64,000 nt of DNA from Puccinia triticina (Eukaryota; Basidiomycota; Pucciniomycetes; Pucciniales; Pucciniaceae): assembly GCF_026914185.1 (NCBI RefSeq), contig NC_070571.1, positions 3,348,001 to 3,412,000 of the forward strand, in the 5' to 3' direction. The stretch's first letter is position 1. Each line of letters opens with the position of its first letter. A program made the translations under genes and the position numbers. The notes beneath the pieces were generated by a model. It worked only from the letters and a program-made list of their open reading frames with translations, made no database searches and was not told the origin of the DNA. Positions 1-11,650 of this stretch are shown here, one piece after another.

Positions 1-97
1 CCGGTAACGGTTTGGGGACCACTTCATTTGCTCTTGGAACATATTTCTTAATAAGGCTTACGGGAAACACAGGGTGTTTCCTACTGAATTCTGTGAG
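1..97 (-). pseudogene. Ty3/Gypsy integrase C-terminal tail, fragment
   Basis: Read on the minus strand, this edge of the window encodes a short stretch containing RKHPVFPVSLIKKY, the end of the integrase C-terminal domain of Ty3/Gypsy elements. It closely matches the equivalent part of the integrase at 22093-23298 (RKHPTFPVSLVKPW). The fragment continues past the left edge, so its end is unknown. The piece at 838-1635 ends in an overlapping but different version of the same region, so the two are probably from different copies or separated by a rearrangement. It is too short to be functional. Confidence 0.6.
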
Positions 98-837
98 AAT
101 TCCAGCTCAGGGGAGCGGGGTCATTCTCATAAATTGAGAAAGGTCACGCAAACCAAACCAGCTGCGGAAAATGGTAATCAAACGCAAACCACTTCCGCAG
201 TCCAAATCAGAAGCTGCGGGAGTCGTGAAACTAAAATCATCTTTGGATTTTTACAGTTCCAACAAACGTGAGCAGTCAGATTAGGCTTAAGGAAAATCCC
301 GGCCCACGATTACTCATCCAGAGAATCTCAGTTAGCACCAAAGGTAAGCGACTTTGGAGATCTCAAAATAAGCTGACCAGATAGTCACTAACGTGCTATC
401 GCTTCTTTTAGACAGAACTGTCAAGAGCAATCAGACCAACCATCCCAATACCGCTCAAAGAGCAGGAGAAAATATCAGTAAGAGTGCTGAGTCCTTAGTC
501 AGGCAAAGAGGCAAAATAAAGGCAGCCGCTGACGCAACGGTGTTCTTTAAACAGAAAATGTTGTATTGCTTCTCAGCTGTTTTGCCGAAGCCAAGTGAGG
601 AAACCCTCAGGTCAAAAGACCGCCTCAAGTAAGAAGAAGCTACAACTTGAGAAAAGAGAAAAGAAAGGTAGAGAACTAATACCGGGATATTGGTTGTGTA
701 GATAAGGCCGAGTCAATCATTCAACTCGACACATATCCACATTCCCCATTTCTTTCTTTTCATTCTCTCTTATCAGTAGAGAGCAACCTAGTTCCTGATC
801 TTAGGTATACTTCAAGACTTCTTTTCATTTCTATTCA
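98..837. other. Unassigned sequence between two integrase fragments
   Basis: No recognisable gene. Two short plus-strand open frames (74-271 and 393-632) have no recognisable domain, and no repeat or terminal structure was found. The segment sits between two overlapping versions of an integrase C-terminus, so it may be an insertion or a junction between element copies. Confidence 0.4.
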
Positions 838-1635
838 TTAGGCATTTGTATTCACTATAACAGAGAGTCTGATAAAGAAACATCTCTTAGTTCTTTGGTG
901 TTTTTCAAATTCTTCTGTCAAAATTACTTCTGCTGCGTTTTTACCGTGTAGGTTCTTGATGACAAAAGGTCTCACAAATGCAGATTTCAGTTTTCTGCTG
1001 CCTCCCAGATTATTAAAGTTCACTGTGGACAGAAGCACTGGATCTCCTATTTGGAATTCAGGTTCTTTGTGACTTTTATCCCAGCAAATTTTACCATACT
1101 CTGCTGCTTCTTGGACACATCTGGCTGCGTGAGCATTTGTTGCGTCTAACATCTTTTGGACGCGGAGGGTGGGTGGGCTACAGGTAATTTATCATTAATA
1201 GTATCCTTAGGTAACCGCGGTATCCATCCTCTTTCTAAGATGTAGGGCGTTTCTTTATTAGTAGAATGTTTGCTGCTATTATATGTCATTTCCAATGCTG
1301 GCAACAGGTTGACCCAATCATGCGTGTACCCGTCACTGTTTTTAAACTCTAATCCAAACGCACAGAACCTTCTAAGTAGGTCTTCTAATGTTTGTATCAT
1401 GCGTTCTGCTAAGCCATCTGTCTGCAGATGGTATGCAGTGGAAAAAGCTGCTTTAGTACCCAGCATATCATGCAAGTTTTGCCAAAATTCTGACATGAAT
1501 TTAAGGTCCCTGTCACTTATAATTTTTGGGATACCAACGTCAGCCATTGTTCTATTCCAAAATAATATAGCTACTTCCATAGCTGTATCATCTTTATGAT
1601 GCGGGATGAACCTGGCTCTTTTTGAGAACCTGTCT
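838..1635 (-). pseudogene. Ty3/Gypsy integrase core and C-terminal fragment, frameshifted
   Basis: The minus strand from 1635 encodes DRFSKRARF, then WNRTMADVGIPKIISDRDLKF and LQTDGLAERMIQTLED, which carry the second aspartate and the glutamate of the DDE integrase core. A C-terminal SH3-like part follows in another frame (838-1152, including GDPVLLSTVNFNNL and LHGKNAAEVILTE). The first catalytic aspartate is missing because the sequence is cut at 1635 by the LTR that begins at 1636. The protein is alignable by eye to the integrase at 22093-23298 but clearly diverged, so it is a related subfamily. The frameshift near 1150 and the truncation make it a pseudogene. Confidence 0.85.
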
Positions 1636-2455
1636 TGTCAGCCTTAGAGTCAACTCAGCTGACCTAAAGTCTGCCTTTTTCTACTTTTTACATATCAATT
1701 ACTTCATATCTTTTTCATCTTATGAAATAACTTTGTTTTGACTTCATATTCTGTTTCCTCATGCAATTTTAACCCTAGTTACAACTTACCAATTCTTGGT
1801 AACTATACTCCTTCCCTGAGTTATTGAGTTGTGGCGCGCATGCGCAGTTGTGATGTGTCAGCGCTACCAGGCGCGCCAAACCACATGTACATATGTAAAT
1901 TCCATAAGCAAACTGTGAAAATTTTTGTAGTCTGGATCCCCTTGCCTGAGGCAGATACACAGACTTCAGCACACCAGAACCACACCCCAGATAACCTCAG
2001 GATCACCACCAAAGAGTTTACAACACTCCCAGTATACCTACCATCACAGGTGCCTAGGATATTGACAGTAAGTAACCTCTTTCACTGAACCTTGTTTATC
2101 TCAGAGGTACAACTCTGTGTCTTGCTTGATCTGCTCTTTTCTGCTGGCCTTTGCCTCTTCTTGATCACAAGGCTGTCCCTCCATATCTGCTGGCTTTTGC
2201 CTCTTCTTGATCACAGGGCTGTCCCTTCATATCTGCATTCTTTTTCTGTGGTTTTTGCAAGGAACAAGCCACATAGGTTTCCCTTTAAAGAACCTTGACT
2301 ATCCAGAAGGAAGCTAAAAAATGGTGGCTGGATTAAACTTATCTAATCCAGGATCCCTCCACGTTTCTTTGGTGAGAGGAGGCTGTAGCACTCTCTAGCA
2401 TAGCTTGGCAGCACTCTTCTGAAGATTTAGCATTGACAGTGGACGTGCATTTGGT
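1636..2455 (+). repeat. Truncated LTR of the same family as 13849 and 29556, opposite orientation
   Basis: Begins TGTCAGCCTTAGAGTCAAC at 1636 and follows the reverse complement of the LTR at 29556-30486, including the GGCGCGCC and AACTCAATAACTCAGG regions, until about 2455, where similarity is lost shortly before a T-tract. The conserved end abuts the integrase fragment directly, so this LTR probably inserted into that integrase. The far end is missing, about 100 bp short of the full LTR. It is visibly more diverged than the other two copies. Confidence 0.8.
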
Positions 2456-2964
2456 ATTATGTATACCAAGCCTTCAAGTTTTTTTTTTTTTTTTTTTCAA
2501 GTGGAATGCTGACTTTGGTTTCCCCTTTTCTTTTACTTCTTTAGACATGGTGTTGATAATTAAAAAAAACCTGTTCCACGTCTTGCTAGAAATTTTGTGG
2601 AAGCAAAAAAAACTATCAGCTCTTTCTACATATAAATATTAGTGTTAGCAAAAACAGAAACCCGCCAGCAGCAATGGCTCTTGCCACCATTGTACTGGTC
2701 TATACATTCCCAATTTTTGGTTCATTGATTAACCTATATAGAACAGAACCTCAGAGAAAAAAATAAAATTACTGGATCCCTTCTTAATGTAAAGTGACGT
2801 TAGTATACAAGTGATGTCTCAATACCTTTGAGAGCTACAAAAAAATTCTGGTATAGTAATCCTGGAAAAGTTGCAAGAGATAGAAGAAATGAATGGTTAG
2901 GTGAATTTGGGCGCATTTTTCAGATGTAAACCCGCGCTCTGCCATACAAGGCATTAACTTGGTA
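2456..2964. other. Unassigned AT-rich sequence
   Basis: No gene recognised. It contains a poly-T run at about 2479-2497. In the expected order of a Ty3/Gypsy element, RT and RNase H would lie between the integrase piece on the left and the protease piece on the right, but neither is visible here. Confidence 0.4.
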
Positions 2965-3477
2965 TCAAGGACTCTTTAGCACATGCTTTTTATACCACTT
3001 CTTTGCGCCCCCACCATACAACTTGTATTGGATAGCCAAGCTGACCGCCCCTTGTCTTGATCTCCAGGGACCAAACTTCAAGTATTGTGCTCCACCTTTT
3101 GATGTCAAAATTTGCAGAAAATCCAAAGGATCTAACCCGCCTCCGGGCAATTCCTTCAACCAGGCAGGAAGTCTGTTAAAGACCCTTTGCTGCCCGTACC
3201 ACGTGAAAACTTCCTTGAATGGGGGGTTAATTTGTGTTTCTGCTATATAACAGCCCCAAGCGTCCTCTTCCGGGTCCAGATTTGTTCCCCACTCCACTGA
3301 GTTAATCTGATGATAAGTGTTCCAAGAGTTTTCATCCAGCTGTGCTGCTCCAAGCTCCAGTGCCCAATTCACTGGTTCTGGTAATGTTATGTTCCACACA
3401 TCCCCGTCCATCATTTCAAAGGGGAGCGATGACTGACTGATATTGCTCAATTCAATGTTGCATGGATACCTCCTCAT
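2965..3477 (-). pseudogene. Ty3/Gypsy protease-RT linker region, fragment
   Basis: A 170-codon open frame directly downstream (minus strand) of the protease frame, in a shifted frame that overlaps it by about 25 bases. I recognise no domain; the position corresponds to the linker between protease and reverse transcriptase. It ends without any RT motif, so the RT and RNase H of this element appear deleted. It is called part of the retroelement from position only. Confidence 0.5.
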
Positions 3478-4440
3478 TTTTGGGTTCCTCTGCCTCCCAG
3501 TTTGTTACTTGTAACGCACAAAATTGTCTTAACTTGGGCGGATATTTGTGCCATGCAGGAGCCTTTGGTAAACATATGGGGATGCAAATTCTCTGTTGTT
3601 CTGAGTCAATAAAGCTTAAGATTTCTCCCTTATGGTTGGAGAGCTCCAGTCTGATGTTATGATCCGCTAGAAAAGGCCTTCCCAACACGGTATGAACCAA
3701 ACCTTTGACAATAAAGAAGTTTTCCAAGTGCACATATCCTGGAAATACAGTTATAGGTATATTTTCCGCAATTCCAATGATTGGTGTGAAATGCCCTCCT
3801 ATTCCTTGTAAGCGCATAAATACTTCCGTACTCAAAAGGCCTAGCTGGTCTGCAGGATGGTCGGGAATAATGTTCATTTCTGCACCAGTATCAACTAAAG
3901 TTCTGATTTTCCCGTTGTTGATAGACATGTCTACCATGCCAATGGGACAAGCATACGTGAGCCTTGAGTCTTTTTTGTCGCCTTCCATTTCCAAACTTGT
4001 GGAACCATTAAATTTGATGTTTTTTACCCCCTTATCTGCTGGGTCCTGGTCTGATTGACCTTCACTAAGTGTCTTGAGAAAGTGAGGGGCAATCTTCAAA
4101 ATCTCCTCCAGTGTAAGTGTGTACGTCTGACAAAAGAATTTGTTTTGGATTGACCTGTCCATTTGGAGTTCTGGCTGCTTTCTTGGGTTTTCTGGCTGGA
4201 GGTTCTTGGTCTTTGCCAATGGTTCTGTGACTTGTTTAGACCTGACAGGGACAATGACACTCTCATCCTCATTTTCCTCCAGCCACAATCCAAGAAAGCT
4301 TTTCCACCTACTGGGCTCTTTTTGAGCTTCTTGCGCTTTGGATTTGGGTTGACTTTCCCTCTCTGCATAATTGTTTTTGACAGGCTGGCTTCCAGAAGTC
4401 CCATTATTTTCTTGTAGTCACTGTGATTTATGAAGGCCAA
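3452..4440 (-). pseudogene. Ty3/Gypsy aspartic protease region (gag-clade B), frameshifted
   Basis: The frame at 3452-4288 contains the retropepsin active site LVDTGAEMNII, the flap-like region and the C-terminal motif VLGRPFLADHNI, so the protease fold is essentially complete. The upstream part (to 4440) continues in a different frame and overlaps the protease frame, showing an indel near 4260. The protease and the gag upstream resemble those of the element at 36379-45347 (LVDSGSQLN and ILGRPFLMDFDV there), not those of the element at 13849-30486. The enzyme would have cleaved the Gag-Pol polyprotein inside the particle. Confidence 0.85.
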
Positions 4441-4573
4441 ATCTTAAATTATTCTCCAGATCATCCTCCCCCACATTATACTGTGGTGGAAACCATGATC
4501 CCCATTCTTTGACTTCCGCTATTGCTGAGGTTGCCGCCTTCTCTCTCTTACCTGTCTCTGAAGAAGGTTTCTT

Positions 4574-5680
4574 CTATTCTTCCTTGAACCGCCTGACCAA
4601 ATCCCTCACTGAGGAGTCTTTATCCATTATTATTGGCTGGTTGTTGGGATAGTAGTATGTTCCTTGGTGTCTGCATACATTCCGTACTTTCAGGTCTTGC
4701 TGAAGGTATTCACACTGAGTTTCCAAGTGTTTTTCTTTACAATAAAAACACTCTAAAGGACCCAATCTTGCCCTCCCTTTGGGAAGTCCTGGTGATGATG
4801 GTCTGCCAAAATGTGGAGGAGCTTGCCGCTTCTGGTTGTCCAATGCTATGGTTAACTTTGTAATCTTATCCTCAAGTTCTTCTCTGGAGGAGGAGGGCTC
4901 CTGTATTTTTACCGTCTTTCTTGCATTTTTTTTGGGAACCAATGCCTCATTGTTGCCGTCAAAATCCACAATAACCAGTGCTAGTTCCACATAGTGCTTA
5001 AGAGTCTTTAGGCTTGGAACAATATTCCTCCCATCTTTTGTTGTATGCAGCTCCTTTGCGTGAGCAAACTCCTTAGTAACTTCCTTCTTTAGCTCAGTGG
5101 AAAGTGCCTTCCATGTTGCATCCCCACTTTCCAAGTTTAGGTTTCCATATTCCATACTTGTAAAGTAGTCTATGATTTCTTTGTAAGTGCCAATAAATTT
5201 CTTATACTCTTGTTGGGTACTGATTCCGCCATTTGCTTGAGCCATCTGCACCAGTGTTGGTATTGCGTCCTCCTTATAGTGTCTTAATGGAGTAGCCCGA
5301 CCCCATTTCCTAATCATTTCATTCTTGAGGAGTTCCCAGTCACCACTCTCATGTCCTTCCATCTGTTCAATGGTTTCGCTGATTTTTTGGTTATGAATTA
5401 TCAATGGTAGCTGGACTGCAACATCTATCCCTCCTGCTTTTTGTAGAAAGGCCACCTTCTCTACCCGCTTGATAAACAATTCGACCTCGGTACCATTGAA
5501 TTTTAAGTTGGTCTTTTTAGTGTCCAGTACCACTCCTTTCTGCTTGTTTGGGAGACTGATATCTACTCTTTGCCTGGACTGCTCAATTGCTGGGGACTGA
5601 GCAACCAAATTCAAAACAGAGTTGAATCCTGCCCCAATGGTAGTGTCCAATCTTGGGGTTCCCCTAGTGTACGGTGTCAA
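4574..5680 (-). pseudogene. Ty3/Gypsy Gag polyprotein (clade B) with zinc knuckle
   Basis: A 368-codon frame. Residues about 60-230 carry the capsid-like helical region (LKFNGTEVELFIKRVEKVAF, then WELLKNEMIRKWG and later GGISTQQEYKKFIGTYK), which aligns by eye with the Gag at 42128-44251. Near residue 310 is a zinc knuckle, CFYCKEKHLETQC, with spacing CX2CX3HX4C, one residue short of the usual CX2CX4HX4C, so metal binding may be impaired. Gag would form the particle and bind RNA. The upstream part lies in a separate frame (5810-6292), and downstream the protease is frameshifted, so the copy is dead. Confidence 0.8.
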
Positions 5681-5809
5681 AGTTGCAAATCACAATGCTG
5701 TCGGTCTGTGTACCGGTGTCTCCGGTAAAGGTACATTTTGTGGGGCTCTGTCCTGTCCAAGAAGAGTCTGTACCAGATCTTTTAACTCAGCTACCGAATT
5801 TTACATCCT

Positions 5810-6292
5810 TTAAATCTGCTCCTGTTGCTCTTGAATTATATTAGACTGATCCATAGTTGATTTTTCTTGATTAGACATGTTGATACTCTGCTTCTGATCC
5901 TGTTCAATATTCTCCACAGCCTCCTCAAGTGATTTGATTTCTTGTTCTGCAAGACTGCCGTTAAACCAAATCCTTCTCTGTTTGCTTGTTGTGTTCCTTC
6001 TGTTGCCAATGGCTGACTGGTTGTAATGCTGCTTGCTTGAATGTGCCAAAGGAGAATCTTCCTGATTCTGATCCAGGATTTGAGTTGTTTCCGTTTGGGT
6101 TTTGTTAATCTGTTGCTGATCTTTCTGAAGGTTTTTGGCCACTGTTGGGACACCAGATGTGAGAACTCCTTTTGGGATGGGTTGGCAGTCCTTTGAGGGG
6201 GAAATAACAATATGATATTCCAGCTGAGTAATACTACTGTTACAGGTTGTTTGAAAGACCTGCCCCTCTATTATACTACAGAATTCTGACAT
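5810..6292 (-). pseudogene. N-terminal Gag-leader frame of the clade B element
   Basis: A 160-codon frame starting at an ATG (MSEFCSIIEGQVF) and rich in Gln, Asn and Ser, lying immediately upstream of the Gag frame. I recognise no domain. By position it is the N-terminal leader of Gag, separated from the capsid part by a stop or frameshift near 5800. The second overlapping frame at 5836-6210 is a shadow. No LTR or primer-binding site could be identified to the right. Confidence 0.4.
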
Positions 6293-7138
6293 AAAATTTA
6301 TTTATTGTTGTGGCGTGATTTTATGATGGAGAAAACTTGTATGTAGTAGTCTCTATCAGACCTAGATCAGTTTTAACAAGTACAGGATGCGTATACAGCC
6401 TCTATATGGCAAGATGGACAAAGAATATAATCAAGTGAGAATATGTTTTTGTTGGGTTTTAATGGTTTCAGCAGAGGGAAGTGATGATGGAGTGTGGTAT
6501 GAGATTTCTATGTTAATGTATGATGACTGTGTTCTTCCATGATGATGGCAAAAATGATGACTGGTGACCACTGAGCTGGGGTGCCTGTGTGATGATGGAA
6601 AAATGGTGGGAGGAGGGCCTCCTTATATATTCTTTTCTGAGTTATTTTTGCTGGTGAGGGCTGCACTCAAGGCATTTCTGCTGGTGGTGACCCTGTAGAT
6701 TGCACTGCCTTCTGCAAGGGGTGCATAACTTAAACTGATGTTCCGCATGACAATGTGTGATTTGTACTTTTTAAGGCAAAGGCTGCCTAGGTTGGTTGCA
6801 CTGCCAAAGTGGAGGCTTTCTGACTGCATGCATTGATGTAAGGTCCGCGCAAATCTGTTGAGTTGTTGAGTGGAGGCCTAGTCAATGCAGTTTCCAATTT
6901 GCAGGTTGCGTGAGGTGATCTGTAGCTAATAGTGGAGGCCTGCCAACTATGCTCTCATATATATGCATGCCTTTTATTATTTAAATGACTTTCCACCTAG
7001 GTATGGCCTGTACTAAACCTCTATTTGTAAATAACTTCTAAACTAAAAGAGCTAGCTGGGTATTTGAAGTGAGTGACTAGGGTTAAATTTGTATGTAGAA
7101 TCTATTTCTCTAATAATATTCTATCATATGCAAGTATC
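6293..7138. other. Unassigned sequence right of the clade B Gag
   Basis: No gene recognised. A 5' LTR of the minus-strand element would be expected here, but no second copy exists in the window to prove one. Short imperfect repeats of AGTGGAGGCCT and ATGATGG type are visible between 6500 and 6960. Confidence 0.35.
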
Positions 7139-7149
7139 TTAGGCTGTGG

Positions 7150-7445
7150 GTTGAGGTTTTGGCAGTTTTGTTGCACACAACAGATCTGGATCACCACACC
7201 GGACAGTGGGAGGAGGGTGGCTGGAAGTAGCCCACATTGTCCCAGCAATGGACCTGCTCGTGGGGGAGGAAGAGGGTGGCGGCAATCGAGTGCATTGGCC
7301 CCTTGGCCCACCGCTTGTAGGAGATCCCGCCGGCCCGGTCGACGTGGCCAAAGAACTTTGCGTAGGTCGCCGAGCACCAGAAGCGCATGTCCACAATCTG
7401 CAGCTGGCCCTGACACCCAAATCGCCCCAGACCTCATCAGTCCTT
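7150..7445 (-). pseudogene. GT15 (KRE2/MNT1-type) alpha-1,2-mannosyltransferase relic
   Basis: The minus-strand frame at 7191-7420 encodes DMRFWCSATYAKFFGHVDRA followed by GGISYKRWAKGPMHSIAATL and the pieces LFLPHEQVHCWDNVGY and SHCP. This pattern (a YxRWxxxPxHSIAAxLFL core, then W/FDxxGYxxPPxxHCP) is diagnostic of fungal glycosyltransferase family 15, Golgi enzymes that add alpha-1,2-mannose to protein glycans. After HCP the homologous C-terminal residues (RCGDPD...C) continue in a neighbouring frame, which shows a frameshift. Only the C-terminal 80 or so residues of a roughly 400-residue enzyme remain, with no transmembrane anchor. It is a captured or decayed fragment. Confidence 0.75.
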
Positions 7446-7557
7446 CTATACTCCATATGCTGCTAAAGTGAGACTTTAGGCAGCATGTGGGCCTACATAT
7501 CAAATGAGGAGAATGAGACAGTGAAAAGTAGGTGAGGGGAAGAGAGAACGGACTCAA

Positions 7558-8444
7558 AAGTGATGGCTTGGTTGGCTAGCAGGGCCCAGTCTACTCCTGG
7601 AACCACATGTTGGTTTTTATATCTTGGATGTGCCCTTTCAGTTTTTCAATTAGCTGCTTGAAGTGGTCAAGTACAAGCAGGCGGGAGATGAGTTCAATGG
7701 ATGCGGGGTGGAAGCTGTTGCAGTAAACTGTAAAGGAAACCAGGATTATGGAGAATAATCAATATGCAGGAAGCCTTGCAAGACTTACAGCTTAAGGGTT
7801 CACAGCTGGACCCGTACCGCCATTGTAATGGACAACATGTGCAGCGCCTTCCAAATAGGGCCGGTCAATTGGAGCTGAATCCGTCAGTTGTGTGTTTCAT
7901 TGTGGTGGAACATGATACATAATCTGATTTCAATTTCTGCATCTGCTTGGAATGGCCTAGGCAGTGGTGTGGCAATACTGGTTGTGATGGCCACAGGGTG
8001 GCTTCTGAAGGTCTTCTGAGGTGTGTTAGATTTAAAGACCCGTCGTCGGATTGAGAGGAGGATGGAGAAGAAATTTTGAAAGAGGAGCTCTTGGGACTTT
8101 ATTTATCTTGATGAATCTTGAGGCGGTCAACAAGAAATAATGCTCTGACTTGATGGATTTATTACTATGACATCAGAGTACTACTTAAACTAGAATAACA
8201 TGTCACACTTGTGACAGCTACAATACAACTTGAGAAAAGAACTACATGTCTTAACACTTGAGAAGCTACATATTGCAAACAGTAAATAAATTTGCTAGAT
8301 CTACACGTCTAAACATCAAGAGCTACAAGTCTTAATATAATAAACTATGATAATTTTTATGATAATACCATTTATAACTAGTTAATAAAATACTTTCAGG
8401 CTGAGAGTGACTAGAAATCTAACAAGGTGGGTTGCATGCTCACA
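7558..8444. other. Unassigned intergenic sequence
   Basis: No coding signal recognised. The 8040-8340 part is AT-rich, with repeated short phrases such as GAGAAGCTACA and AGAGCTACAAGTC; it could be the end of an unrecognised LTR but has no partner in the window. Confidence 0.3.
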
Positions 8445-9494
8445 CACTACAAACATTTATTATTTTTCCCAAAAAAGAAATAAAAGTCAACATGAAAAAA
8501 ATGAAACCAGAATTTCACTCAGGGGAACAAACTGAGCATGCTGAGCCAAAAAAATAAAATGGCCCAAACTGAGCAAAAATCATTGGACAATGTTTTGGGA
8601 TGGTTTTTTTTCACGGGCCTGGCGGGCCTGGAGCGGGCTTGAGCGGGCCTTGAGCGGGCCTGAGACGGGCCTACCCCAAAAGCACATTGGGTCAGTATTA
8701 AAGGAGTTTTGCCTTGCCCTGGGAGCTTCTGGGGCTTTTGATGGGCTCAAAATCTCAACATGGGCTTTTGGTGGTCTAGAAGTATCAACTCGGGCCACTG
8801 AATAGCCCATGGGCCTTTGAATTCCAAGAAAGCCCACCATGAGCCCCCACATAGCTAATGGGCTCTTGGTAGCCCATGAAGATCTGCATGGGCCAACAGA
8901 TACCCTCATGGGCTTTTGGTGGCCCATGAAGATCTCCATGGGCCAACAGATATCCTCATGGGCTTTTGGTGGTCCAAAACGCTCCCCATGGGCTTTTTGT
9001 GGCCCAGAAAGGAGGCAAAAAGCCCATGGGATCCCATGATGGAAGTATCTGTTTGCCCATAGGGATCTTCATGGGCAACCAAGAGCCCAATGGCTATGTG
9101 GGGGATCATGGTGGGCTTTTTAGGAATTCAAAGGCCCATGGGCTATTCGGTGGCCCGGGTTGATACTTCTAGACCACCAAAAGCCCATGTTGAGATTTTG
9201 GGCCCATCAAAAGACCCAGCAGCTCCCAGGGCAAGGCAAAACACCTTTAATATTGACCCAATGTGCTTTTGGGGCAGGCCCGTCTCAGGCCCGCTCAAGC
9301 CTGCTCCAGGCCCGCCAGGCCCGTGAAAAAAAACCATCCCAAAAAATTGTCCAATGATTTTTGCTCAGTTTGGGCCATTTTATTGTTTTTGGCTCAGCAT
9401 GCTCGGTTTGTTCCCCTGAGTGAAATTCTGGTTTTATTTTTTTCATGTTGACTTTTTTTTTTTTTTTTGGGCAAAATAATAAATGCTTGTAGTG
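8445..9494. mobile_element. 1.05 kb palindromic CACTA-ended element, no transposase
   Basis: The left end reads CACTACAAACATTTATTATT and the right end is its near-perfect inverse (CACTACAAGCATTTATTATT on the minus strand). The two halves remain inverted copies almost to the centre near 8970. The interior consists of repeats of CATGGGCTTTTGGTGGCCCA type. The termini fit the CACTA (EnSpm) superfamily. The flanking trinucleotides differ (ACA left, GTA right), so no target duplication supports it. The frames inside are products of the repeats and encode no recognisable protein. It would be a non-autonomous, foldback-like derivative. Confidence 0.7.
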
Positions 9495-9994
9495 GTACAG
9501 CTGTTGAGCTGGCAGGGGTGGTGGCTGTGACTTGAGCTTATAAAGGAAGGGACATGGGATCAGATGAATACCCAGGCAACGTGAGATGCTGCACTTCCAG
9601 CTATCCGTTGTCCTCACCCCTCTGCTGTTGCATTTGCGCAGTCCAAGGGGCAAAAAGTGGGCCCCCCACAGGTCTGCAGCCTTTGCTGCAGGCCAGGGGC
9701 CTTCACGTCCAACCTTTTTGACCCATGTGCTTGAAGCGGGCTGGAGGTTGAGCCTGGGCGCACAGCACTGCTGATGTTGGAAGGCTAGGTTGAATTTTAG
9801 ATAAATTTCTTTTATTGGTATCATTGTCTAGTCTGGTTGTTTTTTTTTGTTGTTGATGAGACATTGTTTCACTTTTTTTTTCAGATTTGTACCTTGGGGA
9901 AACCCTTGATTTTTTTTGTTGATTTGGTGAGTTTACAGGGCGAACCCTTGATCTCAATTTTTTCAATTGTGTAAAAACTGTGTCTTTAATAAAC
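9495..9994. other. Unassigned sequence
   Basis: No gene or repeat recognised; there are T-rich tracts near 9840-9920. Confidence 0.3.
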
Positions 9995-11650
9995 TTGGAT
10001 GTTTTTATGACACCCCATTGCTAAAAATTTCAGGACAAGGAGAATATACAGACTTTAAATACTCCTGAAATTTTTAGCTTGTTTGGAAATGTAACAAAAA
10101 AGTTATTCAGTTAGTGGGAAATTTCCTACTAAGCCCACCACACACTCCCTGAAAATCCTAAAAATTTCAGGGAATGTAGAATATTCACAATCATAAGTGC
10201 CCTGAAATTTTTGTGCAGCTGGGGCATGTAACAAAGAAGTTATTCCCTAAGTATATACCCCAGAAAAGGGGGTATGCAAAAAATAATTAATTAATTAAAA
10301 TTAGTTTTTTTGGTATTCTGATTGCATGATAATTTTGTTCATCATTTTAGAAAAATTTTGATATTACTTGCGTTGCGTAGAAATGAGCAGAAAAAAAACA
10401 GGTACGCGCGCAGAAAATGGGGTACACAAAAACTGGGTACAAACGCGGAAAAACCGGGTATGTTTATTAACCCCCTTTTTTCATACCCCCTTTTGTGCAT
10501 TCAAACCTGGATTTTTTCTACTCATTTCTACGCAACACAAATAGGCTTCAAATTCATCTAAAATCCTGAAAAGAATTATCATGCATTCAAACTTCCAAAA
10601 AAACCAACTCTTAATTAATTAATTATTTTTTGCATACCCCCTTTTCTGGGGTATATACTAAGGGAATAACTTTTTTGTTACACATCCCAGCCCCACAAAA
10701 ATTTCAGGGCACTAACACATGTGCAGTTTCTGCTTTTTCTGAGTTTTTTGGGATATGTAGGGGGTGCGGGGTGGGCTTAGTACAAAAATTCCTATTAACT
10801 GTATAACTTTTTTGTTACATCTTCAAACAGTCTAAAAGCTTCAGGGATTCTTAATCTTTGTGTAATACTTGTACCCTGAAATTTTTAGCAATGGGATGGC
10901 ATCAAAACATGAGATATAAGGGGTGCGCGGCAGTCTTGATAAGAAAAATCTGGCTAACTCTATAACTATTGTGTTACATTTTCAAACACTCTAAAAATTT
11001 TGGGGATTATGAAACTTTGTATATTCTCAGTTTCCTGAAATTTTTAGAAGTGGGGTGGTATCAAAACATGAAATATAGGGGATGTGCGGTAGTCATAACA
11101 ACTCCTAGTTCACACCTCATATATCTCATGTTCTGATTCTGTAGATTTGCAGGAAATTTCAGGGCACAGAGAATATATATATATTAATAATCCCTGGAGT
11201 TTTTAAACGTTTTGGAAGTGTAACACAAGAGTTAAACAGTTAGCCAGCTTTTCCTCATTAAGACTGCCGCGCACCCCTTATACCTCATGTTTTGATGCCA
11301 TCCCATTTCTAAAAATTTCAGGGCACAAATATTATACAAAGATTAAGAATCCCTTAAACTTTTAGACTGTTTGGAGATGTAACAAAAAAGTTATACAGTT
11401 AGTAGGAATTTTTGTACTAAGCCTACCACGCACCCCTACACATCCCAGAAACCTCAGGAAAAAGCAGAAAATGCACATGTGTAAGTGCCCTGAAATTTTT
11501 GTGGGGCTAGGATGTGTAACAAAAAAGTTATTTCCTTAGTATATACCCCAGAAAAGGGGGTATGCAAAAAATAATTAATTAATTAAGAGTTGGTTTTTTT
11601 GGAAGTTTGAATGCATGATAATTCTTTTCAGGATTTTAGATGAACTAGAG
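9995..11650. repeat. Double palindrome of three alternating inverted copies
   Basis: Three copies of a segment of about 550 bp are arranged head-to-head and tail-to-tail, with palindrome centres near 10450 and 11105. Landmarks seen in all three are ACCCCAGAAAAGGGGGTATGC or its inverse (10255, 10640, 11545), TTAATTAATTAAT, and CTGAAATTTTT-type phrases recurring roughly every 100 bp. The right boundary is near 11646, where the phrase TTTTCAGGATTTTAGATGAA ends. No terminal motif or target duplication could be fixed, and no protein is encoded. Confidence 0.75.

Noticed and set aside
838..6292. Treating the leftmost retroelement pieces as one element
   Set aside because: The integrase resembles element A while the gag and protease resemble element C; RT and RNase H are absent. 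They are more likely pieces of two elements.
7980..8340. Possible Copia-type LTR
   Set aside because: Only a vague resemblance (TGTTAGA start, AT-rich, repeated CTACA phrases); no second copy or internal region supports it.
8580..9360. Frames of 60-120 codons in the palindromic CACTA-ended element
   Set aside because: Same or inverse peptides appear in both arms on opposite strands, as expected from an inverted repeat; no domain.
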